Shown: positions 33,902 to 43,073 of the stretch, in pieces
How the letters are laid out: every line of letters starts with the position of its first letter
How positions within the stretch are numbered: the stretch's first letter is position 1
Origin: Candidatus Thorarchaeota archaeon
GTDB lineage: Archaea > Asgardarchaeota > Thorarchaeia > Thorarchaeales > Thorarchaeaceae
DNA: 48,571 nucleotides
Reading direction: 5' to 3'
Assembly (NCBI GenBank): GCA_011364905.1
Contig: RDNZ01000020.1
Location: 1 to 48,571 of the forward strand
Translations under genes and position numbers: made by a program
The notes under the pieces: generated by a model
Database searches by the model: none
The model's input: only the letters and a program-made list of their open reading frames with translations
What the model was told of the DNA's origin: nothing

Positions 33902-36466
33902 ATGACCACGGATGACCCAAAAGAGAGAAGTGCAGGACCTTCACAAGTGGAAGTTTCAACCACAGACCCTGAACTCCGAATCGGTGTATTCCCTTGCAAA
34001 TGTGGTAAGAATATCGGCGCTGTAGTTGATATCGATGATGTTGCAGAGTATGCCAAGACGCTTCCGGGTGTTGCTCATGTGCAGGTGAATGTGTACACTT
34101 GTGCAGATCCAGGACAGAGGGAGATTCAACAAGCAATAGCAGAGCATGGTCTCAATCGCGTAGTTGTCGCATCGTGTAGTCCGACAATGCATGAGGACAC
34201 GTTCAGGAAGACTGTGAAAGCTGCTGGGCTTAATCCATACTTATGCATCATGGCTAACATCAGAGAACACGTGTCGTGGGTCCATCAACACAATCCAGAA
34301 GAAGCCACTCAGAAAGCAAAGGACCTAGTCGCCATGGCGGTTGCAAAAGCAGCCACTCTTCAACCGCAACCTGAACTGGACGTCCCAGTGACTCAGGCGG
34401 CTCTTGTCGTAGGCGCCGGCGTTGCAGGAATGCAGGCATCTCTTGACCTTGCTGAAGCAGGTTTCAAGGTGCACCTGATTGAGAAGCAACCGACCATTGG
34501 AGGCATCATGGCGATTCTTGACAAAGTATTCCCCCAAAACGACTGCTCTATCTGCATTCTCGGACCCAAGATGGTGGATGTAGCAAAGCATCCAAACATC
34601 AACCTAATCACCATGGCCGAGGTTGAGTCAGTTTCAGGGTATGTTGGTAACTTCGAAGTGAGAGTGAAACAACGAGCAAGGTACGTTGACATCGATGCTT
34701 GCACCTCATGCGGAGACTGCGTAGAAGTATGTCCTGTAGATGTCCCAAGTCGGACGGACCAGAGTCTTACTTGGCAAAAGGCAATTCAGATCCCGTTCCC
34801 ACAAGCAGTGCCCTCATCATACTTCGTTGACCCAGATGCATGTCTAGGCATGGATCTGATTCGATGCGGAAAATGCATAGATCGATGTGAACAGGAAGCT
34901 ATAGTCCCATCAGATCAAGACAAGTACATTGACCTTGACGCAGGAGTAATTATACTAGCAACTGGGTTCAAGCCGGCAGAACCAAGCAAGATACCACGTC
35001 TTGGGTGGGGCAGATATCCTAATGTCATAACGTCCCTTGAGTTCGAACGTCTCATCAATGCAGCGGGCCCGACAGGAGGCTCTCTTGTGAGACCCTCAGA
35101 CCTTACTAAACCCAAGTCCGTCGCAATTGCACAGTGTGTTGGCTCACGGGACATCAATACCAGATCCGGCTGCTCGAACTTCTGTTGTGCAGAGTCAGTG
35201 AAGTGTGCTCTTCTTATCAAGGAGCACTACCCTGATACAGAGGTTTCAATCTTCTATCAGGACTTGCGGATGCATGGGAAATATTTCGAAGACCAGTATC
35301 AAAAAGCAAGAGAAGAAGGTATCAAATTCATTCGTGGACGGGTAGGGGAGATTCAGCAGTATCCGAAGACAAAGAGCCTTCGCGTGAGTGTTGAAGACAC
35401 AACCCACAACAAACTGCTTCTAGAGGACTTCGAAATGGTTATCCTCTCAATGGGTGCAGAGGGAGTCTCCGGCAACTTCCCGATTCCAATCTCTTGTACA
35501 AGCGACTCTTTCTATATTGAGTCACACCCAAAGCTCAGACCTGTTGATACAAGTTCAGCAGGAGTATTCATCTGCGGTGGCGCAGAGAGCCCAAAGGACA
35601 TTAGAGACTCTGTCATACAAGCAAGTGCAGCAGCCGGAAGGGCGGGTATCATTCTTCAAAAAGGCAGGTATCCCATTGAGGCACTCAGTGCGAAAATAAA
35701 ACAAGACCTCTGTAGTAGGTGCGGAACCTGTGTGAGCCGCTGTCCCTATGGAGCCATCTCGCAAGATGGCACTGGTAAGTTTACAGTGATGGGAGCGCTC
35801 TGTCAGGCCTGTGGAACATGCGCAGGTGACTGTCCAAAGGATGCAATCTATATGCCAAACTTCACGACTGAACAGATTGAGGCACAGATTAAGATTGCAC
35901 TCCAAGAGGACCCGGGAAACAAAATCGTTGCTTTTGCCTGTGCATTCTGTTCCTATCGCGGGTCGGACCTTGCAGGTGTTTCAAGAATGCAGCATCCAAC
36001 AAACGCCAGAATCATTCGGTCAATGTGCTCAGGAAGATACTCTACAAAGTTTGCTCAGAAAGCTTTTGAACTAGGAGCAGGAGCAGTTCTCTACTCAGGT
36101 TGTCATCTTCCATCAGATTGTCACTTCCAAACAGGTAATCACTGGATGGCAAAACGAGAGCCAAGAATAAGAGCTTGGATGAAAAGAAACAACATAGAGG
36201 ATGAGAGATTCAGAATAGAGTGGGTGACTGCCGGTGAGGGCAAAAAATGGCAGAATATCATGACCGAAATGGCAGAGGTTGTAAAAACACCTAGACAACA
36301 GATAGTCCCTTCAGTGTCGAAGAAACCCATAGATGAGAAGAGCAAGAGGCCAAGTAAAGCAAAAACGGACACAAGACCAAAAACCAAACCAAAGGCAAAA
36401 TCAAAGACTAAGTCTAGGGATACCAAGAAGAGTGCTAGTAAAAGGAAGGTCACAAAAAAGAAGTGA
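33902..36466 (+). CDS. hdrA: Heterodisulfide reductase subunit A fused to an MvhD domain
   Basis: From the ATG at 33902 (GAGG upstream) the protein has 854 residues. The N-terminal domain (CKCG, VASCSPTMHEDT) leads to the FAD domain (VVGAGVAGMQASLDLAEAG), the special cluster loop FPQNDCSICILGPKM with Cys215 where some methanogens have selenocysteine, and 4Fe-4S motifs at 267-277 and 604-644. An MvhD/FlpD-like domain follows (VAFACAFCSYRGSDLAG to about 795). The last ~48 residues are a Lys-rich tail. It bifurcates electrons through FAD. HdrC and HdrB follow. A more upstream frame opens at 33812 but its start is hydrophobic and lacks the family N-terminus. Confidence 0.95.
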   Translation: MTTDDPKERSAGPSQVEVSTTDPELRIGVFPCKCGKNIGAVVDIDDVAEYAKTLPGVAHVQVNVYTCADPGQREIQQAIAEHGLNRVVVASCSPTMHEDTFRKTVKAAGLNPYLCIMANIREHVSWVHQHNPEEATQKAKDLVAMAVAKAATLQPQPELDVPVTQAALVVGAGVAGMQASLDLAEAGFKVHLIEKQPTIGGIMAILDKVFPQNDCSICILGPKMVDVAKHPNINLITMAEVESVSGYVGNFEVRVKQRARYVDIDACTSCGDCVEVCPVDVPSRTDQSLTWQKAIQIPFPQAVPSSYFVDPDACLGMDLIRCGKCIDRCEQEAIVPSDQDKYIDLDAGVIILATGFKPAEPSKIPRLGWGRYPNVITSLEFERLINAAGPTGGSLVRPSDLTKPKSVAIAQCVGSRDINTRSGCSNFCCAESVKCALLIKEHYPDTEVSIFYQDLRMHGKYFEDQYQKAREEGIKFIRGRVGEIQQYPKTKSLRVSVEDTTHNKLLLEDFEMVILSMGAEGVSGNFPIPISCTSDSFYIESHPKLRPVDTSSAGVFICGGAESPKDIRDSVIQASAAAGRAGIILQKGRYPIEALSAKIKQDLCSRCGTCVSRCPYGAISQDGTGKFTVMGALCQACGTCAGDCPKDAIYMPNFTTEQIEAQIKIALQEDPGNKIVAFACAFCSYRGSDLAGVSRMQHPTNARIIRSMCSGRYSTKFAQKAFELGAGAVLYSGCHLPSDCHFQTGNHWMAKREPRIRAWMKRNNIEDERFRIEWVTAGEGKKWQNIMTEMAEVVKTPRQQIVPSVSKKPIDEKSKRPSKAKTDTRPKTKPKAKSKTKSRDTKKSASKRKVTKKK

Positions 36467-36470
36467 TGAC

Positions 36471-36971
36471 ATGGCGGATGATATTCAAAAGAGCAAGCTA
36501 GATGCACTCAAGAAAACAGCAAGACCGTGTTTCCAGTGTGGAATATGTACCTCATCCTGTCCTGTCTTCAGAGTGGCCCCTGAACTAAATCCAAGGGTGT
36601 CTGTTGATTCTATTATAACAAAGGGAGAGGTTCCAAGAGAGGGCAATGAGTGGTTGTGTGCCTATTGTTTAATGTGTGACCAAAGGTGCCCGATGGGCGT
36701 GTCGTTGGCTGAGATTCTGATGGAGATAAAGAATATCTCTGCACGAGAGGGGAAAGCACCTCCGGATGTCATTGAATCGGCAGAGTCGCTTATGGCAGAT
36801 GGCTGCCTTTCGCCTATTTCCAGCAGGTCGGATAAGAAACGAACAGAATTAGGATTACCGGACTTACCTAAGGCAGATCCAGCAGATGTGCAGAAGCTGT
36901 TTAAAGCAACAGGAGCCTTTGAGGTTCTGGAGATTAACAAAGCTGCGCAACAGGAGGAGGCTGCGGAATGA
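36471..36971 (+). CDS. hdrC: Heterodisulfide reductase subunit C
   Basis: The 166 residues carry two [4Fe-4S] motifs: CFQCGICTSSCPVF and CAYCLMCDQRCPMG, as in HdrC. The rest is helical. It transfers electrons from HdrA to HdrB. The ATG at 36471 lies 4 nt after the hdrA stop; longer in-frame starts would lie inside hdrA. Its stop overlaps the hdrB start by 4 nt. Confidence 0.93.
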   Translation: MADDIQKSKLDALKKTARPCFQCGICTSSCPVFRVAPELNPRVSVDSIITKGEVPREGNEWLCAYCLMCDQRCPMGVSLAEILMEIKNISAREGKAPPDVIESAESLMADGCLSPISSRSDKKRTELGLPDLPKADPADVQKLFKATGAFEVLEINKAAQQEEAAE

Positions 36972-37885
36972 AGTACGCATTCTTTCCTGGATGCACAATG
37001 GCCTATCGCCTGCCATTTGCAGAGAAGTCAGTAAGAATGATTGCACCTAAGTTCGACATTGAACTTGTCGATCTGCCATTCACATGCTGTCCAGAACCTA
37101 ATGCAATTCGAGCCATGTCTGATGACACATGGATAACCTTTGCAGCTAGAAACATTGCACTTGCAGAAAAAGAGGGGCTCAACATCCTGACGGCTTGCGC
37201 AGGATGTCATGAGTCCTTGTCTCTCGCTAAACATGAACTTGACGCAAGCCAAGAGAAAAAGGAAATGGTGAACGGAATTCTGAAGAACGTTGATGTTGAG
37301 TACAAAGGCACCTCCTCCATAATTCACGTCCATCAATTGCTGTTTGATGAAGTTGGAATTGAAACCTTATCAACAAAGGTGACCCGTCCAATCCCCATCA
37401 AAGTTGTGACGCACTCAGGCTGCCACCTCCTGAGACCTGAGAGGATACTTCATGTTGATGATGCCGAAGTTCCTGTGAAACTCGACTTGCTTTGTGAAGC
37501 CCTTGGGATGGAGCCGCTGGATTATATGGACAAGACCATGTGTTGCGGTGCAGGAGTCAGAAAGACAAATTCAGTCACATCGTATGCAGTACTCAGAGAG
37601 AAGCTGACCAGTATGGACATGGTTGAGCCACAGGCAATCGTTGTTTTCTGTCCAACCTGCTTCATAACATTTGAGTCTGGTCAGCGCGTGGTCAACAGAA
37701 TCTTTGGAACCAACTTCATGTTTCCAGTCTTCTACTACACAGAACTATTGGCACTTGCAATGGGGCTTCCTGATACTGACTTATTACTAGATGAACACAG
37801 GGTCAAGATTGATCTTCCAAAAACCAAGGAGGTACAGGATAAGGCCAAAGTTGATTTGGGGGATTCACTGGCATCGAGTCCGTAG
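36968..37885 (+). CDS. hdrB: Heterodisulfide reductase subunit B
   Basis: The 305 residues have the two CCG domains: FPGCTMAYR, FTCCPEPN, TACAGCHESL, then HSGCHLLRPER, MCCGAGVRK and FCPTCFITFE. These Cys hold the two noncubane [4Fe-4S] clusters where the disulfide is reduced. GGAGG is about 12 nt upstream inside hdrC. In a non-methanogen the substrate need not be CoM-S-S-CoB; other disulfides or a link to hydrogenase and ferredoxin are possible. Confidence 0.94.
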   Translation: MKYAFFPGCTMAYRLPFAEKSVRMIAPKFDIELVDLPFTCCPEPNAIRAMSDDTWITFAARNIALAEKEGLNILTACAGCHESLSLAKHELDASQEKKEMVNGILKNVDVEYKGTSSIIHVHQLLFDEVGIETLSTKVTRPIPIKVVTHSGCHLLRPERILHVDDAEVPVKLDLLCEALGMEPLDYMDKTMCCGAGVRKTNSVTSYAVLREKLTSMDMVEPQAIVVFCPTCFITFESGQRVVNRIFGTNFMFPVFYYTELLALAMGLPDTDLLLDEHRVKIDLPKTKEVQDKAKVDLGDSLASSP

Positions 37886-37957
37886 TAATCCAGGTGTAAT
37901 GACAGACGGCGTATGATGGTTTCATTTAGAGGTCTTTTTGAAGGAGAGAAGTATTTG

Positions 37958-38587
37958 ATGAACGAAGTGACTGTTGCAATACTAGCTGGAGGGACCTCTA
38001 AGAGATTTGGCTCAGAAAAGGCCTTTGCAGAGTTCCATGGAAAACCACTCATCAGTCATATGATTGATGTGGCTCGCAAGATCTCATCTGAAACTATTGT
38101 TGTTGTGTCGGACAAGACTCAGAGTAACAAACTGGCTGAACTCATCAAGGGTGTCCGAATAGTTGCGGATCCCCCAGGCAGTATCAAGTGTGCTCTTGTG
38201 GGAGCATTGACAGCTTTTGAGTTTACATCAACTCCCTACGTCTTGCTTCTTCCGGTTGATACACCCCTTGCTAGTATTGATCTATTGAGAGTTTTAGTTG
38301 AGATGAGTCCCGGACACGGGGCCATCGTGCCTTCATGGCCATCAGGGTACATAGAACCACTTCATTCAGTTTACAAAGCAGAGCACGCATACTCCCACGG
38401 ACTCAAAGTGATGGAAACGGGTCGCCATAAGATGAGCGATATGCTTGATGCGCTTCAAAATGTGCTCTTCGTGTCCACGGAAACCCTCAAGCAGTTCGAT
38501 CCTGACCTGACCACCTTTGCAAATTTCAACACACTAGAGGAACTAAAGACCGCTGAAAGAAAAAGTTCCATAAAACGTGGCCATTAG
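37958..38587 (+). CDS. mobA: Molybdenum cofactor guanylyltransferase-like protein (MobA family)
   Basis: From the ATG at 37958, preceded by AAGGAGAGAAG, the protein has 209 residues. The nucleotidyltransferase motif is VAILAGGTSKRFGSEKAF, with LLPVDTPLASIDL as the metal-binding region. It attaches GMP to the pterin cofactor or acts on a related nucleotide. A frame extending to 37913 has no ribosome binding site. It follows hdrB by 72 nt and converges with hypD (4-nt overlap). Formate dehydrogenases need this type of cofactor. Confidence 0.85.
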   Translation: MNEVTVAILAGGTSKRFGSEKAFAEFHGKPLISHMIDVARKISSETIVVVSDKTQSNKLAELIKGVRIVADPPGSIKCALVGALTAFEFTSTPYVLLLPVDTPLASIDLLRVLVEMSPGHGAIVPSWPSGYIEPLHSVYKAEHAYSHGLKVMETGRHKMSDMLDALQNVLFVSTETLKQFDPDLTTFANFNTLEELKTAERKSSIKRGH

Positions 38588-39666
38588 TCCATCGTGTATT
38601 CATGCCTGATTCTACATGTCCCCTCATGCCCCACCATGCATGGTCCGTAGGGGTCTTCTGGAGTACATCTTGTCCCAAAGAGCGAACACTCCAAGGGGTC
38701 AGTCATACCAAGGATGACTTCATGGCATCGGCAGCCTGGCAGAATATCCACTGACTCTGTTTCAGGAATCTCGAAGCGCAACCTAGCATCATGTTCAGCC
38801 AACTCTTTCTTGATGTAGTATCCCGATTTCTTGATGATGCCAAGTCCTCTCCAAGGTGCATCATCTATGCGAAAGGCCTGAGCCAAGACTCTCTGTGCCG
38901 CAAGATTGCCTTCAGGTTTCACAACTCGAGTATACTCGTTCTCAGAGTCTGCACGACCTTCCTGTATCTGCTTAAGGATCATCCGAATTGACTCCAGGAC
39001 ATCAAGAGGCTCAAAGCCTGCTGCCACACATGGAACACGATGTTTCTCTGCAAATGGCTGAAAGGCAGAAGAGCCAATTATTGTCGACACATGCCCGGGA
39101 GTGATAAAGCCATCCACTCCAAATCCTTCGATATTCACGAGAATCTCCATAGCAGGTGGAATAACTTTGAGTGATGTTAATATTGAAAAGTTGGAGGGTG
39201 GTTTTCCAAGAAGTTCAAGAGCAATCGTCGGGGCCGTGGTTTCAAAGCCGACACCAACAAAGACTACCTCTCTATCAGGATTGTCCCGTGCAATCGAGAC
39301 GGCATCGCTGGCACCATAGACAACTCGGACATCAGCTCCATTAGATCGTTCTTTCGCCAATGTGGAATTGGTTGCTGGAACTCTGACCATATCTCCAAAG
39401 GTCGTGATAATGTGGCCTTTTCGAGATAGTTCAATGGCCATATCGACATCTTTTGCTGCGCAAACGCAGACCGGGCAGCCCGGTCCGGCAACTAGTTTGA
39501 TTGAATCTGGGAGCAGAGAACGCACACCATGCTGGCTTATTGTATCCTCGTGAGTTCCACAAACATGGACAATTCTGATATTGCGCCCGTCGACTAGTGA
39601 AGAGATTTCGTTCACAATAGCTTGAGCATATCTTGCATCACGAAATCCCGTAGATTGTTTCATCAA
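38584..39666 (-). CDS. hypD: [NiFe] hydrogenase maturation protein HypD
   Basis: At 360 residues this matches HypD. Key Cys motifs are visible: VAGPGCPVCVCA for Fe(CN)2CO handling, VHVCGTHEDTI, and the [4Fe-4S] region LPGCRCHEVILG...CSLFGTRCTPEDPYGPCM. HypD works with HypC to assemble the Fe(CN)2CO group. No other hyp gene or hydrogenase subunit is in the window. The start is TTG 39666 or ATG 39663. Confidence 0.96.
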   Translation of the reverse strand: MMKQSTGFRDARYAQAIVNEISSLVDGRNIRIVHVCGTHEDTISQHGVRSLLPDSIKLVAGPGCPVCVCAAKDVDMAIELSRKGHIITTFGDMVRVPATNSTLAKERSNGADVRVVYGASDAVSIARDNPDREVVFVGVGFETTAPTIALELLGKPPSNFSILTSLKVIPPAMEILVNIEGFGVDGFITPGHVSTIIGSSAFQPFAEKHRVPCVAAGFEPLDVLESIRMILKQIQEGRADSENEYTRVVKPEGNLAAQRVLAQAFRIDDAPWRGLGIIKKSGYYIKKELAEHDARLRFEIPETESVDILPGCRCHEVILGMTDPLECSLFGTRCTPEDPYGPCMVGHEGTCRIRHEYTMD

Positions 39667-39727
39667 ACTTCAATCCAACCTGAGATGGACTCGTTTCGCA
39701 TAAAAGTGCAGATGTGTAACGAAAATG

Positions 39728-40006
39728 CTAGTCGTTTTCACGCGCATCAAGAATTGCCAGAGCTTCTCCGAGTGTGATGGAAAGTCTACTTGCTAGTTCT
39801 CTTGCTGTTATATTGGGGTTGTCAGGCAAAATGTAGTTCTGAGCGTATCCCGCGTTCCCGGCAAAAAGTGGATTGCTTTTGGCAGTTTCAATCAGAAGAG
39901 AATACAACGGATGACCTTTGAAATCTGCAACATTGATATCAATGAGTTTACTTGACTCCTTCTTAGTCGCCCTGGACTTTCTAGGTGTTTTCTTGGAGTC
40001 GGTCAT
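39728..40006 (-). CDS. Unrecognised 92-residue protein upstream of hypD
   Basis: The ATG at 40006 has AGGAG 5 nt upstream and is preferred to one at 40045. The first 25 residues are basic (KKTPRKSRATKKE). The rest includes HPLYSLLIETAKSNPLFAGNAGYAQNY and a C-terminal helix-turn-helix-like end (ITARELASRLSITLGEALAILD). It precedes hypD by 61 nt on the same strand. DNA binding is possible from the last segment; no family is recognised. Confidence 0.65.
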   Translation of the reverse strand: MTDSKKTPRKSRATKKESSKLIDINVADFKGHPLYSLLIETAKSNPLFAGNAGYAQNYILPDNPNITARELASRLSITLGEALAILDAREND

Positions 40007-40270
40007 TATGTCTCCTGTATGTTTTGTGAGTTTCATTTGCTTCAAGATGGCGTCCCTGCCTGAATTTCCCGGCGAGGCCTACGAAGCTGTAGGCTCATTA
40101 TAAGACTCTCGAAGGTGTGATATAAGCCTTGGGGAATTGCTACAAGGTATGTCCATTATCACTCTAGAAAGGCATTAATGCTCATTATAGATGGCGCCTT
40201 TCCTGCGTAGTAAGGTTTAACTGGAACTATCAGAAGGAGTTCAAAGTGAACAATACCCCATGGGTTATGA

Positions 40271-40582
40271 ATGGAGAATATACTATTGCCTCAAGGCATT
40301 CGAAGAATAGTTCTTGATGTACTCAAGCCCCACAGCCCCCGTCTTACTGATCTTTCATTAATGCTCGCAAGAGATGATCGTGTCAATGGGCTGAACATCA
40401 CACTAAAAGAAGTCGACCAAAACACTGAGAGCATCACCATTACGCTCGAAGGAGATGATCTCAATTTTGACGCAATCAAGGAAATTTTGGAGCAAGCAGG
40501 AGCCGTAATTCATTCGATTGACCAGGTTGTCGCTGGAAAACGGTTTGTTGAAGAGGTCCCTCTACAACCAGAGAATTCCTGA
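40271..40582 (+). CDS. DUF211-family protein
   Basis: The 103 residues match DUF211: GIRRIVLDVLKPHSPRLTDLS, VNGLNITLKEVDQNTESITITLEG and IKEILEQAGAVIHSIDQVVAGK. The family is a small ferredoxin-like fold common in archaea, of unknown role. It is convergent with the next gene. A stretch of 264 bp upstream holds no other gene; it includes AAGGAG 30 nt before the start and a weak T/A-rich element. Confidence 0.88.
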   Translation: MENILLPQGIRRIVLDVLKPHSPRLTDLSLMLARDDRVNGLNITLKEVDQNTESITITLEGDDLNFDAIKEILEQAGAVIHSIDQVVAGKRFVEEVPLQPENS

Positions 40583-40590
40583 TCCCAATC

Positions 40591-41205
40591 CTACTTGCGG
40601 GAGATTTGATCGCTGAGTTTCTTGCTCTCCTCCTCGATCTTTCGCCGCACCAGATTGTGAATGTCTTGCTCAAAGACCCTTGGTACAATCTTTACAACAT
40701 TACAGAGCCTATCAACAATGTTGTCCGCCAGTTTTGAATACGAAGGAGGACTATGCGTGATGATACCACGCACAACAACCTCACCAACACTCGCACTGAC
40801 AACCGAGTCCAAAACACTGGCAATAATACCTTGAGGATCCATGAAAAAGGGAAGATGTGCGTTGTCATGCAGCGTGATGAAATTCAACTTCTCGGAGATG
40901 CTTTCGGTATACCACTCAAGACTTGTTTCTTTCATCCTGAGTTTGCTAGCAAACTCTGTCTTAGTGAGAGGGTTAGGATGACTCCAAGGATGCCGTGTCA
41001 CCATATATAGAGCAGCGGCAAAAAAGGGGTCCACCTCGCGAGGGGTTCCTTCTTTTGAAACAAACCTACGAATGAGATCAAGCGCCATATTCTCATAACG
41101 CTCGTCCACCTTGTTTTGAATATAATACTCATGAGCATCTCGAATTACTTTGACGATTAGCTGTGGACTCACGGCCAAGTGCTCATCGTCAAAGTGTGAA
41201 ACCAT
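40591..41205 (-). CDS. Unrecognised helical protein, possibly with a cyclin-like box
   Basis: From the ATG at 41205 (GGAGG 4 nt upstream) the protein has 204 residues. Most is helical. The middle (about residues 55-110: DPFFAAALYMVTRHPWSHPNPLTKTEFASKL...) resembles one cyclin/TFB repeat, with a conserved small-residue helix and a Leu-rich one, but no zinc ribbon or HTH is seen. An upstream in-frame start at 41244 has no better signal. Function unknown. Confidence 0.6.
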   Translation of the reverse strand: MVSHFDDEHLAVSPQLIVKVIRDAHEYYIQNKVDERYENMALDLIRRFVSKEGTPREVDPFFAAALYMVTRHPWSHPNPLTKTEFASKLRMKETSLEWYTESISEKLNFITLHDNAHLPFFMDPQGIIASVLDSVVSASVGEVVVRGIITHSPPSYSKLADNIVDRLCNVVKIVPRVFEQDIHNLVRRKIEEESKKLSDQISRK

Positions 41206-41318
41206 TGCCTCCGCTCCAAGATCTTTCCGTGAACAAAACGACACTTAAAGTGCAGAGACTCTTTCGCAGTATTTGACTCTTTTGCAATAGAAGGAGAGGT
41301 GGGGAAAGATTCGCGCCT

Positions 41319-41921
41319 TTATCGTGCGCGATAGATTTTTTCTAATGTCCATCGAAGAGTTCGCTGGATCTCATCCAATCTTGATTCTTCTCCAAAGTTC
41401 TTAATCACAATCTCATCAAGGATTTTATCCTCAGATTTGACTTCAAAGTCAAAGGCATCATCCCATTCAATCTCGCCACTCTCTACGCGGTGACGGTCTT
41501 CCTGTTGAAATTTCCCGAGTATGTCTTGCACGAAGAATCTGGCAAATGCTCCACGGGTTATGTTGTACACAGCATGATCAGCAGGAATAATCCTCAGATT
41601 TTGTTCAATGACCTCAATTGTTGCGAGCTCCAAGTCACCGGATTTGTTCAACACAACAATGTTCCGTGGCTCACCTGAAGCTGCCAAAGCTTCAGTGGGA
41701 GTCCCCGTAGTAACGCCCATTGCTACATCCGCAGTAGCAAAACTTCCTTTACCTATGGTTGAATCCAACGCTTCAATGAATTCTTCTAGCTGCTCAACTC
41801 GCTCCCTAAGTCGATCTAACTCTTCGCCAAGCTGGGTTCGAAGATCCAATAGCACACGAATCTCGGGATTTGACACAACATACACCAACGTATTACGCGG
41901 ATACTCCGAAGAGGCGTCCAA
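41319..41921 (-). CDS. Unrecognised conserved-looking protein with a coiled-coil N-terminus
   Basis: The 200 residues contain a coiled coil at about 25-55 (RTQLGEELDRLRERVEQLEEFI), then a segment with TPTEALAASGEPRNIVVLNKSGDLELA and a C-terminal half rich in acidic residues (EIEWDDAFDFEVKSEDKIL). No catalytic motif or membrane segment is seen. It stands alone between two minus-strand genes. Function unknown. Confidence 0.6.
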   Translation of the reverse strand: MDASSEYPRNTLVYVVSNPEIRVLLDLRTQLGEELDRLRERVEQLEEFIEALDSTIGKGSFATADVAMGVTTGTPTEALAASGEPRNIVVLNKSGDLELATIEVIEQNLRIIPADHAVYNITRGAFARFFVQDILGKFQQEDRHRVESGEIEWDDAFDFEVKSEDKILDEIVIKNFGEESRLDEIQRTLRWTLEKIYRAR

Positions 41922-42008
41922 TACTATATGTTTGATTGTATTATTAGAACTCGTTGATTATTGGTTCTCTCGGAGCTATTGAGTGAATTGATTGGATAAC
42001 AAAACAGG

Positions 42009-42233
42009 TCATTCATCAATTGCTACGACCGAGATGGCAAAATCTGGACATTCCATTTCACAAAGTTTGCAGACCCGACACGCATCAATATCAATGACCT
42101 TGGGAAGAAAGAACCCGCGATTATCAACCACTTCAGTTTTTTCCAAAACACCGTGAGGGCATACAGATATACAGATATCACAACCCTTACAGAGCTTCGG
42201 GTCAATAACGATTGATTTGGCTTTCTTCGCCAT
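42009..42233 (-). CDS. Two-cluster [4Fe-4S] ferredoxin
   Basis: The 74-residue protein has two full cluster motifs: CKGCDICISVCPHGV (15-) and CRVCKLCEMECPDFA. It resembles the delta subunit of 2-oxoacid oxidoreductases or a free ferredoxin; no other oxidoreductase subunit is adjacent, so a free or shared carrier is likely. The ATG is at 42233. Confidence 0.92.
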   Translation of the reverse strand: MAKKAKSIVIDPKLCKGCDICISVCPHGVLEKTEVVDNRGFFLPKVIDIDACRVCKLCEMECPDFAISVVAIDE

Positions 42234-42346
42234 AGTATGAGGCTCCGACTCAAGTCGGGCTCGAAAGGCGATATAACCATATTCATCTGAACGTACAGGG
42301 GAGCATTAAATACCATCAAACAAGACATTTCAGCAGGTGTCACGTA

Positions 42347-43060
42347 TTGAAGCCATTCTTAGTGTTCATGTGCCCAAAGTGCAGAAACTTCACAAACGCA
42401 CCAGTTGGGCAGAAAAGAAGACGGTGTAGTTACTGTGGGACTATTATTGACATTTCAAAAGCCGCATCCGCCATTTTTGACACACCCGAAACAGCATCTT
42501 TGGCTGTCAAGGAGTTCAATGCCTCTCGAGGAGGAGATGAATTTGAGAGAGCAGTTGAGAAGTCAAGAGAACGTATTCTCGCACTTCTTCCCAAACAACG
42601 AGTGAGTGCTGAAGAAATCTCAAGTGGAAATGACAGGGCGAGACCACCAGGTATGCGAAAACGCCTCATGAAGCTTCTTCATAGTGAGGCGAGTACACGG
42701 CCCTGTTCCCTTGATCGTATTGAAGAACTATGTCCAGATTATGGGTTGGACTGGAAATGGGTAGAAGGGCAACTGGAGAACCTCTCAAATGATGGAACTC
42801 TGGTATTCCCACGACCTTGGTCTGTACAGCTGGTGGCGACGGATAGATTGCCCAAGTCTAAGGAGATCGTCACCAAGGATGTCACCAATGAGATTCTCGA
42901 GATTCTTCAACTCTCTGAAGAGATGACAAGTGTGAATGACATAAAGGAGAAGTTGAGTGAAAAGGGAATCTCAGAAAACTCAATAGAAACATCTCTGGAG
43001 AAACTAATGCAAAAGGGTGAAATCTTCGAACCAAAGAGTGGATTTGTCAGTTTGGTATGA
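42347..43060 (+). CDS. Zinc-ribbon protein with C-terminal winged-helix-like domain
   Basis: The 237 residues begin with a zinc ribbon (CPKCRNFTNAPVGQKRRRCSYCG at about 9-31), as in DUF1922-like proteins. Two helical domains follow, and the C-terminal one (NEILEILQLSEEMTSVNDIKEKL then SIETSLEKLMQKGEIFEP) looks like a winged helix. It starts at TTG 42347. It may bind nucleic acid. It lies 13 nt before another unknown gene on the same strand, just before the ribosomal operon. Confidence 0.72.
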   Translation: MKPFLVFMCPKCRNFTNAPVGQKRRRCSYCGTIIDISKAASAIFDTPETASLAVKEFNASRGGDEFERAVEKSRERILALLPKQRVSAEEISSGNDRARPPGMRKRLMKLLHSEASTRPCSLDRIEELCPDYGLDWKWVEGQLENLSNDGTLVFPRPWSVQLVATDRLPKSKEIVTKDVTNEILEILQLSEEMTSVNDIKEKLSEKGISENSIETSLEKLMQKGEIFEPKSGFVSLV

Positions 43061-43073
43061 TGGTTTCGATTAG

